The notes below the pieces were generated by a model. The model was given only the letters and a program-made list of their open reading frames with translations. It did not search any database and had not been told where the DNA came from. A DNA stretch of 64,000 nt, from NCBI GenBank assembly GCA_032718565.1, contig JAVGVS010000020.1, positions 88,501 through 152,500 of the forward strand, in the 5' to 3' direction. The DNA comes from Distichodus sexfasciatus. Lineage: Eukaryota > Chordata > Actinopteri > Characiformes > Distichodontidae. Every line of letters begins with the position of its first letter. Positions within the stretch are counted from its first letter, which is position 1. Made by a program: the position numbers and the translations under genes. Positions 10,870 to 22,040 of this stretch are shown here, one piece after another.

Positions 10870-11815
10870 AATCAACATATGGGTAGACGTGGGAACTGAT
10901 GAGATTTGATCAATATTCAAAATTCCTTATCAATTCTCTTATCGATTCCTGAGTAATTTTGTGAGAAAAAGTAGTTCGACACAGTCTTCCACACCAAAAG
11001 CAACCATTTTATTTTTCCCAAAATGATGTCTGCACAAGACTGTGAACATGAACACATTTATATTCATATTCAGAGTTGTTATTCTGCAGAGACATTCCAT
11101 GGCTTAGTAGTGTGAAGAAAAATAAGGTTAGTGCAGGTGGAAACACTTCTATGTCTGTTTGGAATCTATCTGGATATAGAATAAAATTATTTGATAAATA
11201 ATGCATTATTCTATATTTATTTTTTACTCTCTAACATTATAGAATGGAAATAAATATTTTCTGATTAACGGAAAATGAAGAAATACTGAAGTATTGGCAA
11301 CTTTTGAGCATTTGGACTTATTTCGGCCTATAACTCATTTTTTACTCATTTCTGGGAGAGAAGTACATTTTTGGCATGAGGGCGTTCCATATGAGAGCCG
11401 CGGCAAATATCGAGTAAACGGCTGTACTGTGAGTAGAACGCTGGTTGTTTTTGTTATTTATCAGCTAAAATATACGTTTTGTCTGTAATAAATGGGAAGA
11501 TTTGGAACTGGAACATTTTAGTGAATGATGAACTTCCCTGTGAGAGTTGTGCGCGCTAACAACAAACCAGCTTGTGTGTTTACATTGTGAAGAATATCAT
11601 TTATGCTTCATGATTCCTCGTGGTTGAAGGTCAAGTTGCGGAGAGTGTGATGGCATTTACCGCGACCTAAAACTTAAGTGAAAACCGGAAAGCGTGCTGG
11701 TAAATGAGAGAATCCTTAAGAAGAATCGGTAACGTTGGAGGTGCGCAGTTCTGATGGAATTGATAAATTGGAACTGGTTCTGAGTTGGAACCAGTTTTCG
11801 GTTCCCTCTCCTACA
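10870..11815 (+). repeat. Dispersed repeat family D, longest copy
   Basis: It begins GTGGGAACTGATGAG, has TTATCGATTCC near the left end, and ends GGAACTGGTTCTGAGTTGGA then CCAGTTTTCGGTTCCC. Parts recur at 7080, 21645 and 27395. Inverted GGAACC/GGTTCC-type ends suggest a non-autonomous hAT-like DNA transposon, but family assignment is uncertain. Confidence 0.75.
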
Positions 11816-11939
11816 TTTGAGAGTGTCTCCTCCACTATTTCTATCCTTGAAATGATGAAGAAAACGCAGCTGCCAGTTCAGATGCACCAAATTCCATTTA
11901 TGCACCTCGTCAATAGTTCCTGAATATACGCTTGAGCTA

Positions 11940-12082
11940 AAAGAGTGGGACGCAGGTGTGTGGGTGTGTGTGTGTGTGTGTGTGTGAATGTGTGGGGGCT
12001 GGAGGCTTTGATGCTGTAGGATTCACAATGGAATGATGGACATGCTCATTTTCTCTCTTTCTCACACACACACACACACACT
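11940..12082. repeat. TG tract and AC tract
   Basis: (TG)n at about 11957-11985 and (CA)n at 12061-12081 with about 75 bases between them. Confidence 0.9.
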
Positions 12083-12794
12083 GCTGAGTGAAGTCCCCCC
12101 CCTTCCATTATACCGTATGTATTCTACACGCGTTCGACAGCGACAGTGAGACAGAGAAGCAGTGTCCTTTTCAGATCTCATAAATGTGACTGGAATTCTG
12201 ACAGCTCTGTGGATTCCTGTCTTTTATTATTTTCCTTTTATTCAACCACTCTCTACCTCTCTCACCCTCTCCTGAATGACAGAGATCACACACCTCACCA
12301 CCTGGCTCATTAAAGACGCATCAATTTTGCCCCCAACGCCCCCTCCCCCCCCCAACCCCCCTTCCATTCTGATGACGGAAAAAGAAATGACAAGGTGATT
12401 TCTGATTCTGAAGCCAAGTGCTGTGATAATTGAATAAAACTGATCATTTCGTACCGCATACGGCAGAGCCTCGTCCTTTCTGTTGCTGCCGCTTCCTAAC
12501 ATTTCTGGTTACAGATCGAACTAAACAATGTTATGAAACAACAGAACCTTCTGTAACTGCTTTTCATAAAAAAGAAATCCAAATTTATTTAAACGAGATG
12601 AGCTGTCACATACTGTTACCCAATTTTTATTCCACACTTTCTCTGTCCGCTACTCTGCTACAGTTTTGTGCTAGAAACTTGGTTCCAACTCTAAAACATG
12701 CTGTTCATAGAGGTATGGGGTGCTTATATACATGTTTTTGATACGTCCACTCATTCACATTTTTTCCGTTCGTTTTTTTTTCCCATCGACGAAC

Positions 12795-13088
12795 ATGGGG
12801 CCCATATTTTATAGCTTTACCACACAGAGATTTTTTTATTATTAACGTTCCACTGTGAGCTCAGAATTTTTGCACTAAATAACTCCATACATATTAAAAC
12901 AGAAGCCGCAGGCCGTATAAAATCCTGTGCCTAGCATAAGTGTTAATTTTACAACGTGCAACGAATGTGGCATAAAATATTGGCTAAAAATATCGGGCAA
13001 ATCTAAGCATCGGTTTGATGCCGACGACTTAAAAAAAGCAAATATCGGCCGATTCCAATATGATTCCGACGTCATCGTGCATCCCTAA
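12795..13088 (-). mobile_element. MITE-like element with TAGGGATGCACGAT end
   Basis: The right end reads GTGCATCCCTA, i.e. TAGGGATGCACGATGACGTC on the minus strand, followed inward by CGGCCGATATTTGC. Related stretches occur at 48840-48920, 54995-55195 and 55425-55490. This terminus is common to a class of fish non-autonomous transposons (probably hAT). Confidence 0.7.
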
Positions 13089-13379
13089 TTGGTAACGTAA
13101 CAGTTAAGGAGCTGACCCCGTGACCTGAAGGTTTCCGGCTGCACTTTAACAGGGGTGTGTAGTTTTGTTTTATTCCCAGTGTCGCTGAACCATCACAGCT
13201 GCTGTAAGGTGGATTACACTGCACAGATTCCAGGCTCTAAAGTCTCAGATTTAAACCCAAACGCAATCTGTTCTCTTCCATTGTGACCTGTGCTGATAGA
13301 AGACAAACGCATGTCGACGGTGTTGATAAAGGCTGTGTGTTTGTGGGGAGGTTTCTGAGTGTCTTACACTGATATCTGA

Positions 13380-13678
13380 TTGGACACAGACACACACACA
13401 CACCTCGCTAAGACGCTGTCCTGCTCCAGTATGAGAGCAGATAAGGCGAGATTGGGTCTTATATCTGAAATCTTATCTACCAAACACACTCACACACAGT
13501 GATGGAGGAGAGGAGATGAGAGGAGAGGAGAGGGAGAGATAGCAGTAAAGGCCTTAGAGGTCAGAGGAAAGGACAGGGTGGCCTCCCAATAACTGGCGCG
13601 TGTGTGTGTGTGTTCAATTTTTCTGTATCAAGCTGGTCTCTCTTTTCTAAGTGACACTACCGTGCCAGACAGTCTGAA

Positions 13679-13712
<34 letters not shown>

Positions 13713-13720
13713 ACAGTCTG
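13380..13720. repeat. AC tracts and GAGAG-rich stretch
   Basis: AC tracts at 13388-13403 and 13680-13716. GGAGAGGAGA-type purine repeats lie at about 13505-13540. Confidence 0.85.
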
Positions 13721-13839
13721 GCTTAGATAAGGGCTGAGTGCTGTCTCATAAAAATATGACATCATGCAGAGTTCCTCATTTCTCTTAATCTCACCATATG
13801 ACACTGATTCTTACACTCAGTGGCATGCATTTTACACCT

Positions 13840-14036
13840 TACACACACACACACACACACACACAAACAAACACACACACTTGCATGTACAATAAGAGCA
13901 AATACAACTGCTTGGAGCTTGCTCAACCTCTCTCTCACTCTCACACATACACACACCGCTTGTATACTATTTGTGTGTTGTATGTGTGACTATCTGCAGT
14001 TGTTCCAACAGTGTGTGTGTGTGTGTGTGTGTGTAT
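13840..14036. repeat. AC and GT microsatellites
   Basis: (CA)n at 13841-13880 and (GT)n at 14011-14034, flanking a short CTCTCACTC-rich piece. Confidence 0.9.
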
Positions 14037-14059
14037 TTCATGTATTTATGTGTGTGTGC

Positions 14060-14345
14060 AGTTCATGTATTTATGGCATTGTGGGGACCTTTTTGTCCCC
14101 TAAAATCACTTTTATCTGTTTTTTGGGGGTTTTTGTGGGGACATTTGAGAGGTCCCCATGAGGAAAAATGACTTTATAGAAAATGTGCTTGTTTTATTTG
14201 AGAAACTAAAAGAGGTAAAAGATGTGCTTTTGGTTACTGAGGTTATGGTTAGGGTTAGGATTAGGTGTAAAATTATATACATCTAGTCATTATGGGAGCC
14301 AATGGAAGAACCTCACAAAGATAGTAATACAAGACTGCGTAAGTG
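14060..14345 (+). repeat. GT-associated dispersed repeat family E, copy 1
   Basis: GTTCATGTATTTATGGCATT, then GTGGGGACC/GTCCCC inverted motifs, GAGAAACTAAAAGAGGTAAA, GGTTAGGGTTAGGATTAGG, ending GATAGTAATACAAGACTG next to a GT tract. The 3' part is a sequence often found beside GT microsatellites in fish. A near-identical copy lies at 59918-60180. Confidence 0.85.
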
Positions 14346-14509
14346 TGTGTGCGTGTGTGTGTGTGTGTGCGTGTGTGCACATACACACACATGCGTACAT
14401 ATTCAGGAGGTGAGTCCTGGAGTTCAGGAATTGAAAAGAAACAGTGGGATCTTATAAAAAGATTACCTGAGGATCAGTGATTAAAGGCAGCACAGTGTGT
14501 GTGTGTGTG

Positions 14510-14549
<40 letters not shown>

Positions 14550-15045
14550 AAGAGAGGGGGTAGAACAGGCCAGCTGGGTCAGTTTGAGGTCACTATATAG
14601 AAAAGATGGAAGGAGGGAGATTTATTCTTAGGCAGACAGTCTAGATGGAGGGAGAGAGACAGAGATAGGACAGGAAGAGGAAAGGCGGGGCAGAGGGATG
14701 AGAGAAAGAGAGATGAAGACTCAGAGAGAGGAAAAAAGAGAGAGAGAGCGAGATAGTTAGAGAAAAGGCGCAGAGGGGTGAGAAAGAAAGAGAAGGAAAA
14801 GAGAGAAAAGACAGCGAGAGAGAGAGAGAGAGAGAGAGATGGGTAGAGGAAAGATGAGAACGACAGAAAAGAAGGAGAGAGAGAGAGAGAGAGGGATGGA
14901 GGGAATGAACGACAGACAGAAAGAAAAGTAGAGAGAGAAAGGGGGAGGACAGAAGGGTGAAGAAGGAGGGACAAAGAAAGCGAAGTGGTTAGGAAGAAAG
15001 ACTCGACAAAGAAAAGAGTAAGTAGAGAGAGAGAGATAAATAGTT
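14340..15045. repeat. GT tract followed by a ~500-bp GA-rich purine block
   Basis: GT repeats at 14345-14380 and 14495-14512 run into (GA)n (14511-14545), then about 470 bases that are almost all purine on the plus strand. Long frames on the minus strand (Ser/Leu-rich) are products of the CT complement, not genes. Confidence 0.9.
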
Positions 15046-16032
15046 TGTGTGTTAAGTCCAGCATTATTTTTGCTTAAACTTACCCTAAAATTTACTTTTA
15101 TTTTTGTTTTTTCAACCACCTCATGTTCCTCTCTCATCCCTGTGTGTGTAAACATGTGTGTATGTGTGTTTCCCACAGCATTCAGGCCAGTAAACACAGA
15201 TTTATGTGTTTATAAAAGATAGAATTCCTGTCCCTGAGCTGCTTCTGAAGATGCGCACGGCTAAATTATTCATGCTGTAGATTTGCATGTTGCTGCTGTG
15301 TGTACAGTAATTCACACCTTTGATTACATTTTTGCCGTGCTCTTTAGCACAAACACACACACACTCACACACTGTGATCCGCTCGCATGTAACCGGTTTA
15401 AGGAAACCATGTGTGAAATTGCTAACTAATCCCAACTCCATTAGGAAGTGCAGATGGAAAAGATAGAATCAGCATTTTTTTTGCTAAATCAATAAACTAC
15501 TTAAAAGCTGCTTAAAGCACAGCAACGTGGAGTAGAAAAAGCAGGAGCTGGACTTGCTATCGGTGTGAGCAGTGTTAATTTAGTTAACAAATAATGAAAC
15601 ACGTTCATCAACCACAATCCGTGTGTCATTCATTCATTCCATATTCAATTAAGAATCCAAATCAGAAACTTAAAAAACTATTATTTCACTTTTCCTTTTT
15701 AAGTCTGATACCAACGCACATAACCGGGTCTTTTCTGTAGTTTGGTGTTTAGGTTGAGATAAAAAATACGACCTGGTGAAGCTGAACTTGAATTTGATAT
15801 TTAATTTCTCATGTGACCCGGAAGTTGACTGTTCATGAATTGCACTTAATAAAAAACATCCATCTGTACAGTTTTACAGAATAAATGACATATTTTAGAT
15901 AAAAGTATAATATCTGGAATATTTCGGTTGTCATATCATATTCTGTCAGAGCTAGCAAAACTGCATCAGACTAAAAAATAGCACAACTGTGTTTTTTACA
16001 TTTTCCAATTTTAGATTCTTAATTGAATAAGG

Positions 16033-16328
16033 AGGTCGGCACGGTGGCGCAGTGGCTAGCGCTGTGCGAGAAAGTCCTGGGTTCGATTCCCGGGTCAGCC
16101 GTGGGGTCTCTCTTTGTGGAGTTTGCATGCTCTCCCCGCTCCGGTTTCCTCCCACAGTCCAAAAGCATGCAATATAGGTTAATTGGCGACTCTAAATTGA
16201 ATGCGAGTGTGAGTGTGTGTGTCCTGCAGCGTGTTGGTCCCCGCCTTGCGTCCATAGTTCCAGGGTTAGGCGCCGGTTCCTGTGTCGCCAGTTGGGATGA
16301 AGTGATTCAGATAATGAATGAATGAATT
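16033..16328 (+). mobile_element. Full-length tRNA-derived SINE (family F, DANA/Mermaid-like)
   Basis: The head GGCACGGTGGCGCAGTGGCT (A-box side) and GGGTTCGATTCCCGGGTC (B box) form a Pol III promoter. A body with GGAGTTTGCATGCTCTCCCC and TCCTCCCACAGTCCAAA follows, and a tail of AATGAATGAATGAA. This architecture is typical of widespread fish SINEs. It is the only full-length family F copy in the window. Confidence 0.88.
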
Positions 16329-16806
16329 CAATATTGAAGGAACAAATGATATACGAATGATATATGATTAATCGTTTTCTTCACAATCGTTTGTTTATTT
16401 TTCCAATAAAAGCATTTTTCCCACCTTCATTTCTATCAGGTTGCTGTCAACACCTTTTCTCCTGCTGTAGTTCTCCATTATTTGGACTGTTGACTGACAA
16501 CAACTTTGGAAAAAAGTTATCGCAAAGATCCAGCATCGTCCCACACAACTTTGAGAAGTCACTGAGAAACAGGAAGCCGGACATGCTGAAATTCACAGTT
16601 TGAGAGTGTCCACCTCACACTGCTGTTTCTGGTGATTCCTGCCAGACTTCAGGGTTGCCATCAGTTATGGCTTTTCATATAACCCGGAATATAAAATCTG
16701 GACAGAGATATAGGGCTGAGGGCTGAGATATACTGAACGCTTCGTGACACATATGCTTGCGGACACTGCTGCTATGCAAGCGTTGTACTGACTATACTTG
16801 AGGATT

Positions 16807-16820
16807 CCAACAGGTGGCAC
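16807..16820 (+). promoter_or_regulatory. CTCF-like motif
   Basis: CCAACAGGTGGCAC fits the core of the CTCF consensus. A single motif match in 64 kb is weak evidence. Confidence 0.25.
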
Positions 16821-17043
16821 TGTGCACAGATTTACTAAAGCCTGAAGTTTAAATGCCAAGAGTGAGAGTGTAACGTCATTGCGGATGTAATCGTGTCTAA
16901 TAGAAGCATGCTGCATTAGTCAGGGGAGACTGACGCTAACACAAAACGATGCTTTAGCCACACAAACACCAAAGGTTGCTGTCAATCAACATCAGTTTCA
17001 TGCTAGATTTCAGTCACGCCAGACAATTGTGTTTCAACTTCAT

Positions 17044-17100
17044 GACACACACACACACACTCTCTCTCTCACACACAAACACACACACACACACACAAAA
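17044..17100. repeat. AC/TC microsatellite
   Basis: (AC)n, (TC)n, (AC)n compound tract. Confidence 0.9.
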
Positions 17101-17345
17101 ATAACTATCACTCAGAACAGGTCAAAGCTTTGGGAGTGCCGTGTCAGTTCAGCCTGCCGGTGGAAGCCTGACTTAGTTGCCCGAGGCTTCAATCTGTCTC
17201 AAAAATCATCTGTGGACCGTAAAAAGCACAGCTCATGACATTTGAGTATCTGACCGGAGTCTACCGGTGTCCGACATGATTACAGTGCCTGTCAGACCAC
17301 TGGACGACAGCCGACCACTCGCTTGCTCGCTCCCGGTGACGCTCA

Positions 17346-18145
17346 GTCGTTGTTGGGGATGTAAATCACAAGTTTCATGTTGATAAGAGATGTAGGACCA
17401 GAGCAATCAGAATTGTTAAAGACTCAGCTCATCCCGGAAATGGACTTTTTCATCTTCTGCAATCACGCAGAAGGTTCTGCACCATCATGGCCAAAACAGA
17501 GAGACTCAGGAGGAGTTTCTATCCTCAGGCCATCCGTTTTCTAAACCAGGACATGCCTTTCTAAGTCTCAGTTCTACTATTACATACTGCTAATACAAAC
17601 CTCATATTGTTATGATCACTTATACCGTCTGCCACATTTTACTGTCTTAATTCTGCTATTACATACTGCTATATAACCTCAATCGTGATGATCATTTATA
17701 CTGTTTGCCACATTTCACTATGCAAATATCACATGCTTCTACTCTGTCTGCTACGTACAACGCTGCACTCAGCACTTTAAAAACATCTCATTGTACCTGT
17801 CATCAGTCTCTAGGATAATTTTATAAACTCATGTTAAACGTCAATACATTTTTTAATTTAGTATATACATGCAGATACACCTGTACCCAGCTGAGTCTAA
17901 ATTAAAATTGTACTCCATGCTGTCTGCACATATGTAACTTTATGTACCTTATTCTATATAAGATATAGTTGTATTTTTTTGTCTTATTTCCCTGACCTCC
18001 TTATTTAAGTTTGTATTTGTATCTCTATTTTGTTATTTTTCTAAATTGCCTAATTGCACAGTTAAAAGAGCGGATACATTTCACTGCATGTTGTACCTGT
18101 ATAATTTGCAAGTGACAAATAAAGAATCTTAAATCTTGAATATGA
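17346..18145 (+). mobile_element. 3' end of a CR1/L2/Rex-type non-LTR retrotransposon
   Basis: Positions 17388-17564 keep an open frame encoding the C-terminus of a LINE ORF2: IVKDSAHPGNGLFHLLQS, a basic RRRF step, then RLRRSFYPQAIRFLNQ and a stop (17562-17564). This HP..LF..L.S.RR...R...SF.PQAI..LN pattern closes ORF2 in the CR1/L2/Rex groups. A ~570-bp 3' UTR follows, ending GTGACAAATAAAGAATCTTA. It is 5'-truncated with no reverse transcriptase domain, as is usual for LINE insertions. Which clade is uncertain. Confidence 0.85.
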
Positions 18146-18267
18146 TATTATACTGAGTTATTGGAACACGATTTGCTGTCAATTATCACACAATCTGCTA
18201 CAATACGGTTTTGATTAAATTAAATTCAGGAGTAATTGTATGTTGTCACATACAAGGACTTTGCTTT

Positions 18268-18520
18268 GAAAGTGAGTCAGGGTTTATTTTAACATTTTGA
18301 ACACACCATACCCCAGCCCACAGTGCACCACAACCGAATGTGGCCTCTGCATTTGACCCATTCGTGAAGGAGCAGTGGTCAGCTTTTTAACAGCCCCCGG
18401 AGAGCAGTGCTTTGGGACAGTACCTTGCTCATGATTACCTCTGTGGTCCCGGGATTCAAATCAGCAACCTTCCAATCATGGGGTCAAATCCCTAACCATA
18501 ATGCTTCCAACTGCCCCCAA
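18268..18520 (-). mobile_element. tRNA-derived SINE (family A)
   Basis: Near full length. The tail side has GTGCACCACAACCGAATGTG, then CATTTGACCCATTC, and the head has GGGATTCAAATC (B box) and CTTCCAACTGCCCC. It abuts another SINE on its right. Confidence 0.85.
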
Positions 18521-18521
18521 G

Positions 18522-18682
18522 CTTTTGCACCAAGAGGATTGTGGGTTCAAATTCTACCATCATTTGGTGTTGCTGGACTAGTGGTTAGGACACTTGCCTC
18601 TTGACCAAGAGGTCATGGGTTCGAATCCTACCATTATTGGGTCCCTGAGCAAGACCTTTAACCCCAAGTTGCCGTCATGGAA
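18522..18682 (+). mobile_element. tRNA-derived SINE head, two partial copies in tandem (family G)
   Basis: 18571-18660 reads GGACTAGTGGTTAGGACACT, then GGTCATGGGTTCGAATCC (B box) and CCCTGAGCAAGACC. It is preceded at 18522-18565 by a second degenerate B-box region (GTGGGTTCAAATTCTACCAT). It is a different family from A and F. It is unlikely to be a tRNA gene because the cloverleaf does not close. Confidence 0.75.
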
Positions 18683-18716
18683 ACTGTCCCTAAAATTAGA
18701 AAAAATGGAAGTCGCA

Positions 18717-18810
18717 CTGGGGTGTGTTTCCCAAAAGCATGGTTGCTAATGTACACTATATTAGTTGCTAATGTAGTTAGCAACTATGCTTTTGGGAAAC
18801 GCCCCCCAGG
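18717..18810. mobile_element. Short palindromic MITE-like element (family H), copy 1
   Basis: Inverted ends GGGGTGTGTTTCCCAAAAGC and GCTTTTGGGAAACGCCCCCC surround GGTTGCTAATGTACACTATA-type repeats. The whole can fold on itself. Related copies are at 33293 and 50673. Confidence 0.8.
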
Positions 18811-18929
18811 ATAAAATGCAGTTAATGAAAAAATTTAAATATGGTACGATATGTATGATGTCTGATTGATGTGATTATTATGGATTGACACTGTGGGCTT
18901 GTTGATCGTTGAATTGATGTAACAAAGTA

Positions 18930-19205
18930 GATCAATGTATTGTTACCCTTGTTTTTGCGTTTACCCTGCCGGTTACAAAGGCGTCTCATTTGACTCTCAA
19001 ATCCACAGGACAGACGAGGCGCTACAGTGCACGCTGGTGTTTACCTGTGGTAAACTCATTAGGCAAATAGACCACTGGGCCTCTGTATCTCTGTGCACCT
19101 CGACGTGGGCAAATTGAGCTAAGAGCCATAAGTGGTTTGCTCCCACACGGTGTAATCAGTAGGCGTTAGTGCCGCATTGCAATGAGGATTTTAAACAAAG
19201 CAGGT
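18930..19205. other. Single-copy segment; candidate conserved non-coding element
   Basis: Repeat-free, balanced composition. No recognisable gene; a 60-codon open frame here has no family resemblance. Confidence 0.35.
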
Positions 19206-19509
19206 GCTAAATGTGTCGAACGGTAATTGATTAAACCGTAAAGGTATTATCGTTTGCTGTTAAAAGTCGGTCACTGCCAACTGATCTGGAACCAGTTTCA
19301 CTGCATCCATTTGACCAGCGGATAGCACTTTTATGCAGTGGATTTACATTGAATACTTCGACTGATTCAATCAACTTTGTCAAAAATTTCAACCTCCTGA
19401 AAGCCCTGTTCCTGCTACAGTTGAGTTCGATTTGTGGCATGATGACACATCGTTTTTCTCCGTTTTCAATTAAACTAAGAACCAGTTTTCAGACAAGCAC
19501 TTGCCACAT

Positions 19510-19747
19510 TTTGAGTGATTATTTGTCATTGTGAACACACCACAGCACAGCACACAGTGCACCACAACGAAATGTGAATTCTGCATTTGACCCATCCATG
19601 AAGGAGCATTGGGAAGCTAACATGGGCAAGCAGTGATGAGGACTATACCTTGCTCATGAGTACCTCAGTGGTACCTTTATCAGTCCGGTATTCGAAGCGG
19701 CGACATTCCAATCACTGGGCAAAAAGCCCTAACCGTTACCCTACCAA
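19510..19747 (-). mobile_element. tRNA-derived SINE (family A)
   Basis: Tail ATTTGTCATTGTGAACACAC, then GTGCACCACAACGAAATGTG, and head CCTAACCGTTACCCTACCAA. Near full length, with a degraded B box (GGTATTCGAAGCG). Confidence 0.85.
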
Positions 19748-20701
19748 AACTATATCAGCTCATCTCATCTTCACACTGTCTATGATGTGAGGCCAGAGTT
19801 TTGACTCTCTGATGCTTCGGCACTCCCTTCTGCACGTGACCACAAGCAACAAGGGAGTCTTGTTTTCTCTTCCAGTCATCCTCTTTACCAAGAACATTCT
19901 AGAACACCGCCTCAGACCACATGCAACTAGAACAAAAGATTAGATTAGAACAAAACCTCAAAAATATTTACTCTAACCAGTCAGTCTACCTTCCCTCCGT
20001 CCTTCTTTCCGTCCTTGGTACCTTCAATCAACATTATAACTCCCTTCTTCTCATTACTACAACTTGCAGCGCTAGCACGCTGCACCACAAACACCAGGGA
20101 ACTATATTTTTTTCTGCACTCTTTTTCTCCAGGCTGTTCTCTTAAGAGCAGCAAGGCCTGAGGAGTTTCAGGATTGTAGAGATTCTGATGGAACCACTGG
20201 AGGCAGAGAGCAGCAGGATGAGGAGGAGGAGGCAGAGGCGGGACAGTTTGACTGACAGGTCACAGGACTCAGGGGAGCTGGACGAGACTCAGGTTGGATT
20301 ATTAAAGAGGCATCCCATAATGCAACTGGACACACAGGAAAAAGACTGACAGACAGATTGAAGAAAACTCTTGAGGGGTGAAGAGTTGGTTTAAGGTTAC
20401 ATTCACATACAGAAATATCTACCAAGATATCTACAGAAATAATATGAATATTAAAATGTATATTGATATATGAGCCCATAAATCATAAATTATATTTTGT
20501 TACATCATTGAAAACTATTTAAACTAATTATGTTTTGGAACAGTTCCTCCAAAACTAAGAATGTATTTAAATGCTAAATCCTATATGATTTTATTACATT
20601 TTATTATCATGTATATATTATATATTTATTTTTCTAAAAAATAAGAGACTATGTCATATTTTTATATGTATTTCTGAATCTGTTGCAGACGTTCTTAGTC
20701 C

Positions 20702-20983
20702 AAGAGATTAAGGGCCAATTTCCCAGTCTTGGATTAAGCCTAGTCCTAGACTAGTTTTGAGTTTGAATGGTAAATCTCCATTGGAACTACAGTTTAGTTC
20801 AAGACAAGGCTTTAATCAATGGTCAAGAAACCAGCCGTGAGTGTCTTACTCTTAGGGCTGGTTTCTGGTTCATGGATTCAGCCTAGTACTGGACTAAGTA
20901 CCAATGGAGATTTACCATTCAAACTCAAAGCTAGTCTAGAACTAGGCTTAATCCAAGTTAATAATCCAAGGGTTAATCTCTTA
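20702..20983. repeat. 282-bp near-perfect palindrome (fish MITE-like)
   Basis: Arms 20702-20840 and 20847-20983 are inverted copies: AAGAGATTAA...GGATTAAGCCTAGTCCTAG on the left, and TAGAACTAGGCTTAATCC...GGTTAATCTCTT on the right. The centre is GAAACCAGCC/GGCTGGTTTC. The GATTAAGCCTAGTCC-type motif is a known dispersed palindromic repeat in fish. A partial relative is at 25106-25200. Confidence 0.85.
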
Positions 20984-21457
20984 AACTTTGTTTCTTTAGC
21001 TTCTCTCGCCAAAATATTTCTTCAGCAATCAAATGGTCATCCTGATCATGTCCTCTAACAACATGGAAATTTTGGCAAGACGTCTCTCTCCTTCCACAAA
21101 ATCCGGATCAAACTTAACGGCTGCCAGTCTTACCGGCTTCAGTGCAGTGGAATGAGATTTTGGATCAGCGTGCAATAACCAGGAGACTGTGATGATGAAG
21201 CGTTCTTAGGAAAGGCGACTCGGAGGTTGAAGGAGGATACTCTAACTCATCCTTTAACTGATGAAGGGTTTGGTAATTATCAAATTAGTTAAATCAAGTG
21301 AAGGAGAGATTACTAAAGCGTGCAGTGCAGGACTATTCCTGGACCAGGATGGAGAAATAGTTTTCTAGTAAAGAGTGTTAATTATTTTACAATCTAGGCA
21401 AGGTCATAGAGAAGTTGATATTATTAGGGGTCCAAGCATGAAGTGCTAACAAGAGCA

Positions 21458-21585
21458 GCACCCAAAGAGAAGTGCTTTAGGGCAGTACCTTGCTCACGAG
21501 TACCACAGTGGTCACTTTACCAGTCCTGGATTTGTACCTGCAACCTTCTGATCATGGGGCGAACACCCTACCATTACATCACCAA
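21458..21585 (-). mobile_element. SINE family A, 5' part
   Basis: It has AGGGCAGTACCTTGCTCACG, CTTCTGATCATGGGGCGAAC and CATTACATCACCA. The tail region is missing. Confidence 0.8.
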
Positions 21586-21644
21586 ACTGATCACATCATA
21601 TAATAAACGCAACAAACCACAGTGGTAGAACACTCCTCATCACC

Positions 21645-22040
21645 AAACTCACTGTTTTATTGACTTGCAGAGTTGTTATTATGTAGAGACATTCTATTGA
21701 TTAGTAATGGAAGAAAAATAAGATTAATTTCAGGCTGAAACACTTGGTGTCTATCAGGATAAAGAATAAAATTACTTTATTCTTCCTATTGATTACTCTC
21801 TAACATTATAAAATAGAAAAATATTTTCTGATCAATTGAAAATGAAGAAATGCTAAGGTTTTTGGTAATTTTCAGCTGATTTGGGCTCATTTTGACCTAT
21901 ATAATGAGTAGCTTTTGATTTTTCTAGAAGAGAAATACAATTTTGTACATGATGCCGTTCCATATGAGAGTTGCGAGCACTAACACAAGTGTTTACATCA
22001 TGAAAAAATTCATTAATGTGTTTCTACCAAATTACCAGTG
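21645..22040 (+). repeat. Dispersed repeat family D, 5' and middle part
   Basis: It matches 11060-11600 of the longest copy: GAGTTGTTATTATGTAGAGA, ACTCTCTAACATTATAAAAT and GTTCCATATGAGAGTTGCG. Confidence 0.75.

Noticed and set aside
16033..16120. Possible functional tRNA genes at the SINE heads (B boxes at 16080, 18620, 35865, 61310)
   Set aside because: Each has A/B-box-like sequence but is followed by a SINE body, and the acceptor stem does not close.
17346..17564. Short intact coding frame (RIVKDSAHPGNG...) considered as a host exon
   Set aside because: The sequence is the C-terminus of a LINE ORF2 followed by its 3' UTR, on the strand opposite to nrg3.
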